64,000 bases of DNA from Amnibacterium flavum (GTDB lineage: Bacteria; Actinomycetota; Actinomycetes; Actinomycetales; Microbacteriaceae), in assembly GCF_003097495.1 (NCBI RefSeq), contig NZ_QEOP01000001.1, forward strand, positions 1,488,001 through 1,552,000, in the 5' to 3' direction. Numbering within the stretch: the stretch's first letter is position 1; each line of letters begins with the position of its first letter. The notes below the pieces were generated by a model, which saw only the letters and a list, made by a program, of their open reading frames with translations, made no database searches and was not told where the DNA came from. The position numbers were made by a program, and so were the translations under genes. Below are positions 9,670 through 17,000 of the stretch, piece after piece.

Positions 9670-10161
9670 CTAGGAGGCCAGCACGGAGTCGGTGAACGCT
9701 CCGAGCCGGGTCTGGAGAGTGCTGATGCGACGCTCGACGATCTCGGCGGGGTCGGGCTGCATGTCGTACTTGGGCGGCGCGATGCGGATCGTCAGCGAGC
9801 AGGCGAGGTCGGCGCAGATGTAGGTGCCGACCGTGTTGCCGTCGCGTCCCGCCTCGCCCGCTTTCGGCGCGGAGAACAGCGACACCTGGTTCGCCGGCTG
9901 CTGGGTGCTGCACAGCGAGCACATCGCGGCGAATCCGGGACGCATCGACGACTCGGCGGCTCGCAGCAGCAGGCCGATCGGCTTGCCGTCGCGCCAGGTC
10001 ACGATGTAGCCGCGCTGAGGCGCCTTCGGATCGCGCCAGCCGAGGTACTCGCGCTGATCCCAGAGCACCTCGTGCAATCCCGGCAACGTGAAACGCCCGG
10101 CCTCGCCGGCGGACGCGTTGACGAACGAGGTCCTGATCTCTGATTCGTTGAGCGGCTGCAT
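9670..10161 (-). CDS. FBP domain protein (elongation factor G-binding, treble-clef zinc finger)
   Basis: A 163-residue protein of the FBP family, whose C-terminal treble-clef zinc finger resembles the EF-G-binding part of FusB-type proteins. Four cysteines are placed as zinc ligands: C81 and C84 in CSLC, and C116 and C121 in CADLAC. The N-terminal part (MQPLNESEIRTSFVNAS) matches actinobacterial members. In staphylococci related proteins bind EF-G and relieve fusidic acid; in actinobacteria the job is not established. It lies next to, and on the same strand as, the TMEM175-like gene, 13 bases downstream of it. Confidence 0.85.
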   Translation of the reverse strand: MQPLNESEIRTSFVNASAGEAGRFTLPGLHEVLWDQREYLGWRDPKAPQRGYIVTWRDGKPIGLLLRAAESSMRPGFAAMCSLCSTQQPANQVSLFSAPKAGEAGRDGNTVGTYICADLACSLTIRIAPPKYDMQPDPAEIVERRISTLQTRLGAFTDSVLAS

Positions 10162-10174
10162 TCTGCCGACAAGC

Positions 10175-10843
10175 CTAACCGGCCTTGCCGCGGGTCCAGA
10201 GCCTCTCGATGACCGCCCCGACGGGTCCGGCGACCACGAGGACGAGCAGCGCCCAGTAGTTGATGTCGGGGAAGAACAGGCCGACGATCAGCGCGGTGAC
10301 GAAGAGCACCGTGATGGTGAGGCTGCCGACGAGCGCGTGGACGCTGACCGGGTTGTCCTTCGACTCGGCGTCGGGGTGCCCCCTGACCGCGAATGCCATC
10401 GCCGTGAGGGTCGCGCTGCTCAGAGTCATGGTGCCGACGTAGAAGGCGACGGTGAAGACCGATGGCTCGAACTCCGACGTCATCGCGGTGGGCAGGGGAA
10501 GCACGACGACCGTGAACGCCCACAGGACACTGAGCACGGCGATGAGCGGCGTGTACTGGACGACGTGCTCGAACAGCTGGTGATGCGCATACCAGAGCCG
10601 GGCGATGACGAGGAAGCTGATCAGGAAGCTGATCACCTGCGCTCCGTTGGAGACGATGAAGTCGACCGGGGTGGCGCCGCCCTCCGACGACTGCGGGACC
10701 AGGTCGACGAGGGGCAGGATCAGCAGCGTGATGGCGATCGCCGCGATCGCATCGGTGAAGAACACGACGCGATCGAGACCGCGCGAGGTCGCGAAGCGGG
10801 AGCGTCTCGTCAGCGGCCGGTGGGCGGTCATGAGCCCAGCCAA
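10175..10843 (-). CDS. TMEM175-family potassium channel-like membrane protein (DUF1211)
   Basis: A 222-residue membrane protein with about six hydrophobic segments. The family signature in TM1, R-x(3)-F-(S/T)-D-x(3)-AI-x(2)-T, is present as RVVFFTDAIAAIAITLL at about residues 25-41, and WYAHHQLFEHV is the conserved motif between TM3 and TM4. Bacterial TMEM175 proteins are leak-like potassium channels that assemble as tetramers. A later ATG (codon 5) could also be the start. Selectivity is inferred from the family. Confidence 0.87.
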   Translation of the reverse strand: MAGLMTAHRPLTRRSRFATSRGLDRVVFFTDAIAAIAITLLILPLVDLVPQSSEGGATPVDFIVSNGAQVISFLISFLVIARLWYAHHQLFEHVVQYTPLIAVLSVLWAFTVVVLPLPTAMTSEFEPSVFTVAFYVGTMTLSSATLTAMAFAVRGHPDAESKDNPVSVHALVGSLTITVLFVTALIVGLFFPDINYWALLVLVVAGPVGAVIERLWTRGKAG

Positions 10844-10932
10844 CCATGCCGTCGCTCCTGTCCACCGATGCCGCGGCGGGTCGATGCGAGGATGGAGGGT
10901 CCCGGCGAGTGCCGCGGCAGGAAGGCGATCCC

Positions 10933-12438
10933 GTGACCGAACAGATCACCGCCCTGCGGCGCGACCTCGAGACAGCCGGGTACACGGTCGACGCGCTGCG
11001 GGAGCTGTGGGGCGACTCCGCCGACGCGGCCCTCCACCGTGGACGCCGGCTCCCCGCACTCCGGCGCCTCGAGGCCTCCGCCCCGTCGCCCCTCGCCACG
11101 CTCGCCCGCCTGTTCGTCCTCGGCTATCCGAGTACGAAGGAGGACCTCGACCGCGCCCTGCCCTCCCTGGGTGCCCTCGGAGCCGAACAGCTGGGGCTCG
11201 TCGGAATCGAGGGCGACGCCGTCGCTCCCGCACTCGACCTGCGCCCCTACTCCTTCGTCGATGCCTTCGGCGCCGGGCACTGGTGGATCGCATCCGACCT
11301 CGGCGAGATCGCGACCGACGGGCCCCTCCGGCTCGACCACGTGCTCGGGGTCGGCGGCGCCTCGCTCACGCTGGCCCGCCTCCAGCTGCCGACTCGCGCC
11401 CGGCGGGTGCTCGACCTCGGAACCGGATCGGGTATCCAGGCGCTGCACGCCTCCCGAGGCGCCGACGAGGTCGTCGCGACCGACATCTCGGCACGTGCGC
11501 TCGAGCTCACCCGATTCAACGCGGCACTCAACGAGACCCTCGTCGTGACCCGCCTCGGCAGCCTGTTCGACCCGGTGCGAGGCGAGCGATACGACCGCGT
11601 GGTCTCGAATCCGCCGTTCGTCATCACCCCGCGGGGCGCCGACGTCCCCGACTACGAGTACCGGGACGGCGGCCTCGTCGGCGACGGCATCGTCGAGGCG
11701 GTCGTGCGCGGTGTCTCCGACGTGCTCGTCGAGGGCGGTATCGCACAGCTGCTCGGCAACTGGGAGTACCGCGCCGACGAGGACGGTCTCGACCGCGTGC
11801 GCGGCTGGGCGGAGGCGAGCGGCCTCGACGCCTGGGTCATCGAGAGGGAGAGACAGGACCCCTCGCTGTACGCCGAGACCTGGATCCGCGACGGGGGCAC
11901 CCTGCCCGGCACGCCCGCGTTCGATGCGCTCCACGAGGCGTGGCTCGCGGACTTCGACGCCCGCGGCGTCACGGCTGTCGGCTTCGGGTACCTGCTGCTG
12001 CGGCGTCCCGTCGGAGGGGTCGTCACGTTGCGCCGATTCGAGCGGGTGGCCGACGCGCTGGGCGATGAGCCCGGCGGCCTCGGTCGGCACCTGCAGGCCG
12101 CGCTCGACGGGCATGACTGGCAGGTCGAGCGGGACGATGTCGCCCTGCTGTCGGCCAGGCTCGTCGTCGCGCCCGATGTGACAGAGCAGAGGCACCACTG
12201 GCCCGGAGACGCGGACCCTGCCGCGATGGATCTCCGACAGGGCGGCGGCTTCATGCGGACCGTGCTGCTCGACACCGCGCTCGCCGCGTTCGTCGGCGCC
12301 TGCGACGGGGAGCTCGCCGTGGGGCAGATCATCGCCGCCATCGCGTCACTGCTCGAGGCGGACGAGTCGGAACTGCGTGCCGAGCTGCTTCCGCGCATCC
12401 GGTCCCTGCTCGACGACGCGATGCTCCTGCCGGACTGA
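10933..12438 (+). CDS. SAM-dependent methyltransferase with N-terminal DUF7059-like domain
   Basis: A 501-residue protein. The central part is a HemK/RlmG-type class I methyltransferase: motif I is VLDLGTGSGIQAL (about 159) and the catalytic NPPF motif is at about 226 (VSNPPFVI), which points to methylation of an amide or exocyclic amino nitrogen on protein or RNA. It is flanked by an N-terminal helical domain and a C-terminal domain (DUF7059 and DUF7782 type) that actinobacterial members share. Start is GTG 10933, preceded by AGGAAGG at suitable spacing; the open frame upstream is not supported by a ribosome site. The target is unknown. Confidence 0.85.
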   Translation: MTEQITALRRDLETAGYTVDALRELWGDSADAALHRGRRLPALRRLEASAPSPLATLARLFVLGYPSTKEDLDRALPSLGALGAEQLGLVGIEGDAVAPALDLRPYSFVDAFGAGHWWIASDLGEIATDGPLRLDHVLGVGGASLTLARLQLPTRARRVLDLGTGSGIQALHASRGADEVVATDISARALELTRFNAALNETLVVTRLGSLFDPVRGERYDRVVSNPPFVITPRGADVPDYEYRDGGLVGDGIVEAVVRGVSDVLVEGGIAQLLGNWEYRADEDGLDRVRGWAEASGLDAWVIERERQDPSLYAETWIRDGGTLPGTPAFDALHEAWLADFDARGVTAVGFGYLLLRRPVGGVVTLRRFERVADALGDEPGGLGRHLQAALDGHDWQVERDDVALLSARLVVAPDVTEQRHHWPGDADPAAMDLRQGGGFMRTVLLDTALAAFVGACDGELAVGQIIAAIASLLEADESELRAELLPRIRSLLDDAMLLPD

Positions 12439-12464
12439 CCGGGGGGCTAGTTATGGCCTTCGGC

Positions 12465-12518
12465 CTACTCGACCTCCGGGGGCAGCGGGTCTCGGTAGGG
12501 TCTCCGGAGGTCGAGTAG
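12465..12518. repeat. Perfect 15-bp inverted repeat between convergent genes
   Basis: CTACTCGACCTCCGG at 12465-12479 is the exact reverse complement of 12504-12518, with a 24-base loop. The element is extended by GGTCTCG (12488 region) and CGAGACC (12532 region), a second nested inverted pair. It sits between two genes that converge and could act as a two-way transcription stop, although it has no T tract. Short CTACTCGACCTCCGG-type elements of this kind look like a dispersed repeat, unlike the CGCCCATTGAGC family in the rest of the window. Confidence 0.7.
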
Positions 12519-12559
12519 CGCGAAGCGCGCATCGAGACCGAAGCCCCGACACGTAGCCC

Positions 12560-12805
12560 TCAGGCGTGGCCCGGGAACGGCTTCCCGTCGAGGCTCACGT
12601 CCGAAGGGTCGACATCGACATCGCCGACATCGTCGGGACCGCCGGTGCCGGGCAGGACGTTGACGTCATCCGAGTCGACGTCGGAATCCGCGGTCGCCTC
12701 GCTCGTCGTTCCCGATTCCTGCTTGCGCTCCGTCTCGGTTTCGCTGGCGGGGGAGTAGGCGACGTCCTTGGCCTCGAGGGTCTTCTCGTCGTGGGTTTCA
12801 GTCAT
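12560..12805 (-). CDS. Small acidic hypothetical protein
   Basis: An 81-residue, strongly acidic protein with no hydrophobic segment, rich in Asp, Glu, Ser and Thr (for example ADSDVDSDDVN, DDVGDVDVDPSD). It looks intrinsically disordered. The only conserved-looking parts are the N-terminal MTETHDEKTLEAKDVAYSP and the C-terminal SLDGKPFPGHA. No function recognised. It lies downstream of, and on the same strand as, the GNAT gene, 59 bases away. Confidence 0.6.
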   Translation of the reverse strand: MTETHDEKTLEAKDVAYSPASETETERKQESGTTSEATADSDVDSDDVNVLPGTGGPDDVGDVDVDPSDVSLDGKPFPGHA

Positions 12806-12864
12806 GATCCGACGTTAGGCGCGCACCCTGGCCGTGCACCCGGCAACTCCTGTCGATCAGCCGG

Positions 12865-13323
12865 TCAGAGGCTGCGTTCGAAGCAGACGGACAGGTCGGA
12901 GTCGACGTAGTAGCCGAACAGGTCGATCTCGTGGTACCCCTCACGGGTGTAGAACCGGATCGCGTCGGGCTGCTCGGTCCCCGTCTCGAGACGCAGCGTC
13001 CGCCAGCCATGGGAGACGGCCTCGTTCTCGAGGGCGCGGAGGACCGCGGTCGCCACCCCGCTGCCACGGTTCTCGGGACGCACGTACATCCGTTTGATCT
13101 CGGCGACGCCGTCCTCCAGTCGTCGGAGCGCGCCGCAGGCGATCGCATCGCCCGACTCGTCGTCGACGGCGATGAGGTAGACGTCGATGTCCGCCGCGGT
13201 CGGCTTCGGGCCGGGTTCGTGGTCGTCGCGGCCGTAGCGCGCGTCGAGCTCCGCACGCTGAGCGAGTCGCAGAACGACCCCTTCCGGTTCGTCCCAGTCG
13301 GCGGTTCGGATGGTGAAGGTTAC
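12865..13323 (-). CDS. GNAT family N-acetyltransferase with no canonical start codon
   Basis: A complete GNAT domain is encoded: the N-terminal strand TFTIRTADWDEPEGVVLRL, then AIACGALRRLEDGVAEIKRMYV, the acetyl-CoA loop RPENRGSGVATAVL (R/Q-x-x-G-x-G/A) and FYTREGYHEI near the C-terminus. Family length (about 150 residues) is only reached by starting near 13323, where the codon is GTA, eight bases after GGAAGA. No ATG, GTG or TTG exists in frame between the upstream stop (13378-13380) and the ATG at 13089, which would leave 74 residues and cut the fold in half. Either an unusual start (GTA, or CTG at 13272) is used or the start has been lost by mutation. Confidence 0.65.
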   Translation of the reverse strand, partial: VTFTIRTADWDEPEGVVLRLAQRAELDARYGRDDHEPGPKPTAADIDVYLIAVDDESGDAIACGALRRLEDGVAEIKRMYVRPENRGSGVATAVLRALENEAVSHGWRTLRLETGTEQPDAIRFYTREGYHEIDLFGYYVDSDLSVCFERSL

Positions 13324-13383
13324 GCGCTCGATTCTTCCAGGGCCGGCTCGCGACGGATCACCGGCATCTGCAAGACTTCAGCC

Positions 13384-13689
13384 ATGACGGTTCTGCTGGG
13401 GGTGCTGCGCGATGCGATCGTTCGCGACGCCGGCTCCCTCGTGCTGCCGCACCTCGACCTCCTGACGGCTCTGGCCCTGCTCGGCGGGGTGGCCCTCGCG
13501 GGTGTCTGCGTCCTGGCCATCGCCGACCGCTGGGGTCGCCGGGCCGCACTTCGGCTGGCCCTGCTCGGGGCGCCGCCGGTGTTCCCGCGGGCCCGGGTCG
13601 CGCATCCCGTTCCCGTTCCGCATGCCATGCCCGACGCGCCGGGTCGTCGACTTCCGCGAGCTCCTGGAGCGACCCTCCCGGTCGTCTGA
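13384..13689 (+). CDS. DUF6412 family small membrane protein
   Basis: A 101-residue protein with one or two hydrophobic stretches (about residues 20-42) and a Pro/Arg-rich cytoplasmic tail (PVFPRARVAHPVPVPHAMPD). It matches the DUF6412 family, which in Microbacterium-type genomes precedes a YidC-like gene, as here (74-base gap). The 3' end contains many Pro and Arg codons. No biochemical role is known; proximity suggests a link with membrane insertion by the neighbouring YidC paralogue (inference). Confidence 0.7.
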   Translation: MTVLLGVLRDAIVRDAGSLVLPHLDLLTALALLGGVALAGVCVLAIADRWGRRAALRLALLGAPPVFPRARVAHPVPVPHAMPDAPGRRLPRAPGATLPVV

Positions 13690-13762
13690 GTTCCACCCCT
13701 GCGGTGGGAGGAGGGCGACCAGACGTCGCCCGCTCATTCCTTCACCCTCAGGAGAACTCTTC

Positions 13763-14539
13763 GTGGACCCCTTCGCCTTCGGCCCCTTCCAGGCCGTGCT
13801 CGACTTCGCCTACTCCGCCGTCGCCGCTCTCGGCACCGCCCTCGCACCGTTCGCCGGTGCCTCATCCGCCGCGCTGGCGATCGCACTCGCGACCGTCATC
13901 GTCCGCATCGCCATGCTCCCGCTCGGGATCGCGGCGGCGAAGTCGTCGGCCGCCGCCCGCCGACTCGCACCGCAGGTCGCCGAACTGCGGAGACGCCATT
14001 CGAAGAACCCGGAACGCATGCAGCGCGAACTGGCGACGCTCTACCGCGACGCCGGTACCTCGCCGGTGGCGGGATGTCTTCCGCTGCTCGCTCAGGCGCC
14101 CCTCGTCGCGGTCATCTACGCGATCTTCACCCGTCCGGAGATCCACGGCGGCCTCAACAGTCTGCTCGCCGACGGTCTCGCGGGAGTGCCGCTCGGCATC
14201 CCGCTCGGCCACACCGTCTTCTCCGGCGCGATCGATCCCGCCTCGGTCGTCGTCATGCTGATCGCGGTCCTCTCCATCACCCTCGCGGCCGAGCTGTCTC
14301 GGCGCCTCGCCCTCCGTCTCGCGCCGCCGAGCCTCCCCGCCCCCGAACCGGCACCGGGACAGCCGGTGATGCCGACGCCGAGCCCCGGCATGATGCGCGC
14401 CCTCGGATTCGCGCCGTACCTCTCGCTCGTCGCGGCGGTCTTCGTTCCGTTCGCGGCGACCATCTACATGGCGATCTCGGCGCTGTGGGGGGTCGGGGAG
14501 CGGTGGATCCTCGCCCGCAGGTACGCCCGGGTGGTCTGA
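13763..14539 (+). CDS. YidC/Oxa1 family membrane protein insertase, second paralogue type
   Basis: A 258-residue protein with the YidC/Oxa1 core: a basic cytoplasmic loop RRRHSKNPERMQRELATLYRD (read as two parts RRRHSKNPERM and QRELATLYRD), then the TM segment CLPLLAQAPLVAVIYAIFTRP. It lacks the large periplasmic domain of Gram-negative YidC. YidC assists insertion and folding of membrane proteins. Actinobacteria normally have the essential copy beside rpmH/rnpA at the origin; this one is away from such genes and paired with DUF6412, so it is taken as an accessory copy. GTG 13763 is preceded by AGGAGA at good spacing. Confidence 0.88.
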   Translation: MDPFAFGPFQAVLDFAYSAVAALGTALAPFAGASSAALAIALATVIVRIAMLPLGIAAAKSSAAARRLAPQVAELRRRHSKNPERMQRELATLYRDAGTSPVAGCLPLLAQAPLVAVIYAIFTRPEIHGGLNSLLADGLAGVPLGIPLGHTVFSGAIDPASVVVMLIAVLSITLAAELSRRLALRLAPPSLPAPEPAPGQPVMPTPSPGMMRALGFAPYLSLVAAVFVPFAATIYMAISALWGVGERWILARRYARVV

Positions 14540-14624
14540 ACCTGCAACCTCCGGTCCCGTTCGCGGCGGCAACACACCGGCGCCGCGGGCGGGTCGGCGG
14601 GCACGGCGAAGTTAGCGTCGAAGG

Positions 14625-15470
14625 ATGGAATTCGACCGCTACGGATCCGATGTGCTCGCGACGAACGACTGGCGCAAGCCGAAGAAGGCTCCCGTCGTCA
14701 TCGTCGAGGCGGTCAACGACCTCGTCGTCGAGCTCGCCGGCGACGGGTTCTGCGGCGCGGTCGTCGGAACCGAGGGTCGGATGGTTCGTCTCGAGGACTA
14801 CCGCGGCAAGGTGCGGCTGTTCCCGCTGGGGCCCGGTTTCCTGCTCGAGGGGAAGCCGGTCGTCCTCAAGGCCCCCGCCGCGCTCAAGGCCCAGGGCGGG
14901 CGGCTGGTCAGCGCGTCGGGATCGATCGCCGTCACCGATGCGAAGGCCAGGACGGCTCGGGCGAGTCGCATCTTCGTCGAGGGCCGCCACGACGCCGAGC
15001 TGGTCGAGAAGGTGTGGGGGCACGATCTCCGCGTCGAGGGCGTCGTCGTGGAGTACCTGGAGGGCGTCGACCACCTCGAGGACATCCTCCGCGAATTCCG
15101 GCCCCAGAACGGACGGCGGGTCGGAGTCCTCGTCGACCACCTCGTGACCGGTTCGAAGGAGAGCCGTATCGCCGACCAGGTGCGCAAAGGACCGTTCGGA
15201 AAGTCGGTCCTGGTCGTCGGTCACCCGTACATCGACATCTGGCAGTCGGTGAAGCCCGCACGCCTCGGGCTGAAGGCCTGGCCCGTCATCCCGCGCGGCA
15301 CCGAGTGGAAGCACGGGATCTGCGAGGCGCTGCGCTGGCCGCACGAGGACCAGGCGGACATCGCCCGCGCCTGGCAGCGGATCCTGTCGCGCGTCGACAG
15401 CTACACCGACCTCGAACCCGAGCTGCTCGGGCGGGTGGAGCAGCTGATCGACTTCGTCACCAGCGACTGA
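14625..15470 (+). CDS. DUF3097 family protein
   Basis: A 281-residue actinobacterial protein of the DUF3097 family. Visible landmarks are MEFDRYGSDVLATNDWRKP at the start, a beta-rich first third, and then a TOPRIM-like section with RIFVEGRHDAELVEKVWG (acidic residue after strand 1) and VGVLVDHLVTGSKE (acidic pair after strand 3). The arrangement FVEG...D...D resembles the metal site of TOPRIM domains in primases and RNase M5, but no activity has been assigned. A -10-like TTAGCGT lies about 9 bases before the ATG. Confidence 0.85.
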   Translation: MEFDRYGSDVLATNDWRKPKKAPVVIVEAVNDLVVELAGDGFCGAVVGTEGRMVRLEDYRGKVRLFPLGPGFLLEGKPVVLKAPAALKAQGGRLVSASGSIAVTDAKARTARASRIFVEGRHDAELVEKVWGHDLRVEGVVVEYLEGVDHLEDILREFRPQNGRRVGVLVDHLVTGSKESRIADQVRKGPFGKSVLVVGHPYIDIWQSVKPARLGLKAWPVIPRGTEWKHGICEALRWPHEDQADIARAWQRILSRVDSYTDLEPELLGRVEQLIDFVTSD

Positions 15471-15531
15471 GTCTCGGGGGGACTCGATGAGTCGGCGCCC
15501 GAGCGTCAGCGCCCGAGCTCGAGGGCTCGAA

Positions 15532-15810
15532 TCAGCGGTCGGCGCGCGCGTTGACCCGGATGCTGATCCGGCCCTCGTAGATCCCGCGATCGTCGTCATC
15601 GGCTGACGGGGCGGGTGCGGGGAGCGAGGTCTGCCGCTCCACCTCGAGCTGCGCCTCATGGCGGGCGGGGGCGAAGATCTCGTCGGCGACGCCGAACATT
15701 CCGCTGCCGATGGACCCCGACCCGCGAGCGGGCCGCGAGGAGCCGCGCGCAGCGATCGACATGGCGGTGATCGCGGCAACGGCGACGCCGGCGACGATCA
15801 ACCACTCCAC
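15532..15810 (-). CDS. Small single-pass membrane protein, unknown function
   Basis: A 92-residue protein starting with a transmembrane helix (WLIVAGVAVAAITAMSIAA, residues 3-21), followed by a polar tail that ends in GIYEGRISIRVNARADR. The GTG at 15810 gives a clean membrane-anchored protein; another GTG two codons upstream is possible. The frame extends further upstream into the next gene, but the added part is not hydrophobic or conserved-looking. No family recognised. It follows the phosphoesterase gene on the same strand. Confidence 0.6.
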   Translation of the reverse strand: MEWLIVAGVAVAAITAMSIAARGSSRPARGSGSIGSGMFGVADEIFAPARHEAQLEVERQTSLPAPAPSADDDDRGIYEGRISIRVNARADR

Positions 15811-15871
15811 GCGCACGATCCTATGTCGCCCCTCGGACCCGGTGGGCGTGTCGCGGATGGCGTGTGGCGAA

Positions 15872-16378
15872 TCAGCCGAGGCGATGCAGTTCGACCTCCG
15901 CGATACGACCGTCATCCAGCACGAGGGTCATGAATGTCCGATGCGGCTGGCGCCGTCGGTCGGTGGGGGAGCCCGGGTTCAGCAGTCGCAGGCCACCCGG
16001 AGCCGTCGTATCCCACGGGATGTGGCTGTGTCCGAAGACGAGCAGATCGGTACTCCGGAATGCCGCCTCGGCCCGGCGCTCGCGGCCGGTCGCCGCGCCG
16101 GTCTCGTGCACCACGGCGACCCGAACCCCGTCGATCTCGGCACGGCCGACCTCCGGCAGCCGGTCGCGCAGGTCCTGGCCGTCGTTGTTGCCCCAGCAGC
16201 CGAGCAGGCTGCGGGACCGTTCGCTCAGCCGTTCGAGCGTCGACAGGTCGACCCAGTCGCCGGCGTGCACGACGACGTCCGCCCGATCGACCTCGCTCCA
16301 CACCTCGGCCGGCAGATCTTTCGCCCGCTTCGGCAGATGTGTGTCAGCTACGAGAAGGAGCCGGGTACTCACGTTCAC
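15872..16378 (-). CDS. YfcE/MJ0936-type metallophosphoesterase
   Basis: A 168-residue single-domain calcineurin-like phosphoesterase. All metal-binding blocks are present: D12-x-H14 in VADTHLP, GD in VVHAGDWVDL, GNND in CWGNNDGQDL, a lone His in VAVVHETGAA and GHSH in LVFGHSHIPW. Members hydrolyse phosphodiesters or phosphomonoesters with two metal ions; the physiological substrate is usually unknown. Its 5' end faces the HAD remnant on the opposite strand. Confidence 0.88.
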   Translation of the reverse strand: MNVSTRLLLVADTHLPKRAKDLPAEVWSEVDRADVVVHAGDWVDLSTLERLSERSRSLLGCWGNNDGQDLRDRLPEVGRAEIDGVRVAVVHETGAATGRERRAEAAFRSTDLLVFGHSHIPWDTTAPGGLRLLNPGSPTDRRRQPHRTFMTLVLDDGRIAEVELHRLG

Positions 16379-16413
16379 ATTCTGCGCCGAGCGCGGGGGC
16401 GTTCACTGGACGG

Positions 16414-16665
16414 ATGATCACTGATCGATCCGTCTCGGCTGACGAAGCGGTAATGGTCGGCGACTCGGTGTACGACATCCAGCCGGCCACTCGCGCGGGG
16501 GTCGTGGCGATCGGCCTGCTGTCCGGCGGAGCGGGTGCCGCCGAGCTCACGGACGCGGGCGCGATCGCCGTGTACGAGGACGCCTGCGCTCTGCTGGATG
16601 CCCTCGACGACGTGCTCGGCGGGGGCTCAGCTGACGCTCCGCCCGCTGTCGGACGTGCGGCGTAG
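16414..16665 (+). pseudogene. Remnant of a HAD-family hydrolase (C-terminal piece only)
   Basis: This 83-codon frame holds only the end of a HAD phosphatase: motif IV VMVGDSVYDIQPATRAGV followed by GLLSGGAGAAEL and a terminal helix EDACALLDALDDVLG. Motifs I (DxDGT), II and III, and the whole cap domain are missing, and the space upstream is occupied by the divergent phosphoesterase gene. It is therefore a truncated relic. An ATG at 16414 leaves open that a short product is made, but it could not be catalytic alone. Confidence 0.75.
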
Positions 16666-16675
16666 TGTCCCTCGC

Positions 16676-16927
16676 ATGACCGACAGCAACGCATCCACCA
16701 GCGAGCCCGAGATGCTCGGAGCTCCCCGCGACGACAGCGACCCCTCCTCCGCTGCGAAGGACCCGGCCGACTGGGTCACCGGCGACGAGCCGATGACCGG
16801 ACCGCAGCGCAGCTATCTCGACACCCTGGCCCGCGAGGCCGGCGAGGAGATCCCCGCCGACATCACCAAGGCCGAGGCGTCCGAGCAGATCGACCGCCTG
16901 CAGAACGAGACCGGGCGCGGCCAGTAG
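16676..16927 (+). CDS. DUF3072 domain protein
   Basis: An 83-residue acidic protein. The first half is disordered-looking; the second half is the DUF3072 domain, GDEPMTGPQRSYLDTLAREA followed by EEIPADITKAEASEQIDRLQ, which is a short helical unit found in actinobacteria and proteobacteria. Function unknown. TAGTGT lies about 8 bases before the ATG, so it may be leaderless. A strong terminator follows 15 bases after the stop. Confidence 0.8.
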   Translation: MTDSNASTSEPEMLGAPRDDSDPSSAAKDPADWVTGDEPMTGPQRSYLDTLAREAGEEIPADITKAEASEQIDRLQNETGRGQ

Positions 16928-16942
16928 TCGCGACCTGACACA

Positions 16943-16984
16943 CGCCGACGCCGCCTCCCATCGGGAGGCGGCGTCGGCGTTTTT
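16943..16984. terminator. Rho-independent terminator
   Basis: A perfect 17-bp stem (16943-16959 with 16963-16979) closes a 3-base loop (ATC) and is followed by five T residues at 16980-16984 on the + strand. It ends the DUF3072 transcript and, because the stem is symmetrical, may also help stop the leftward LLM transcript. Confidence 0.9.
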
Positions 16985-17000
16985 GCGAGCGGTGACCGGC

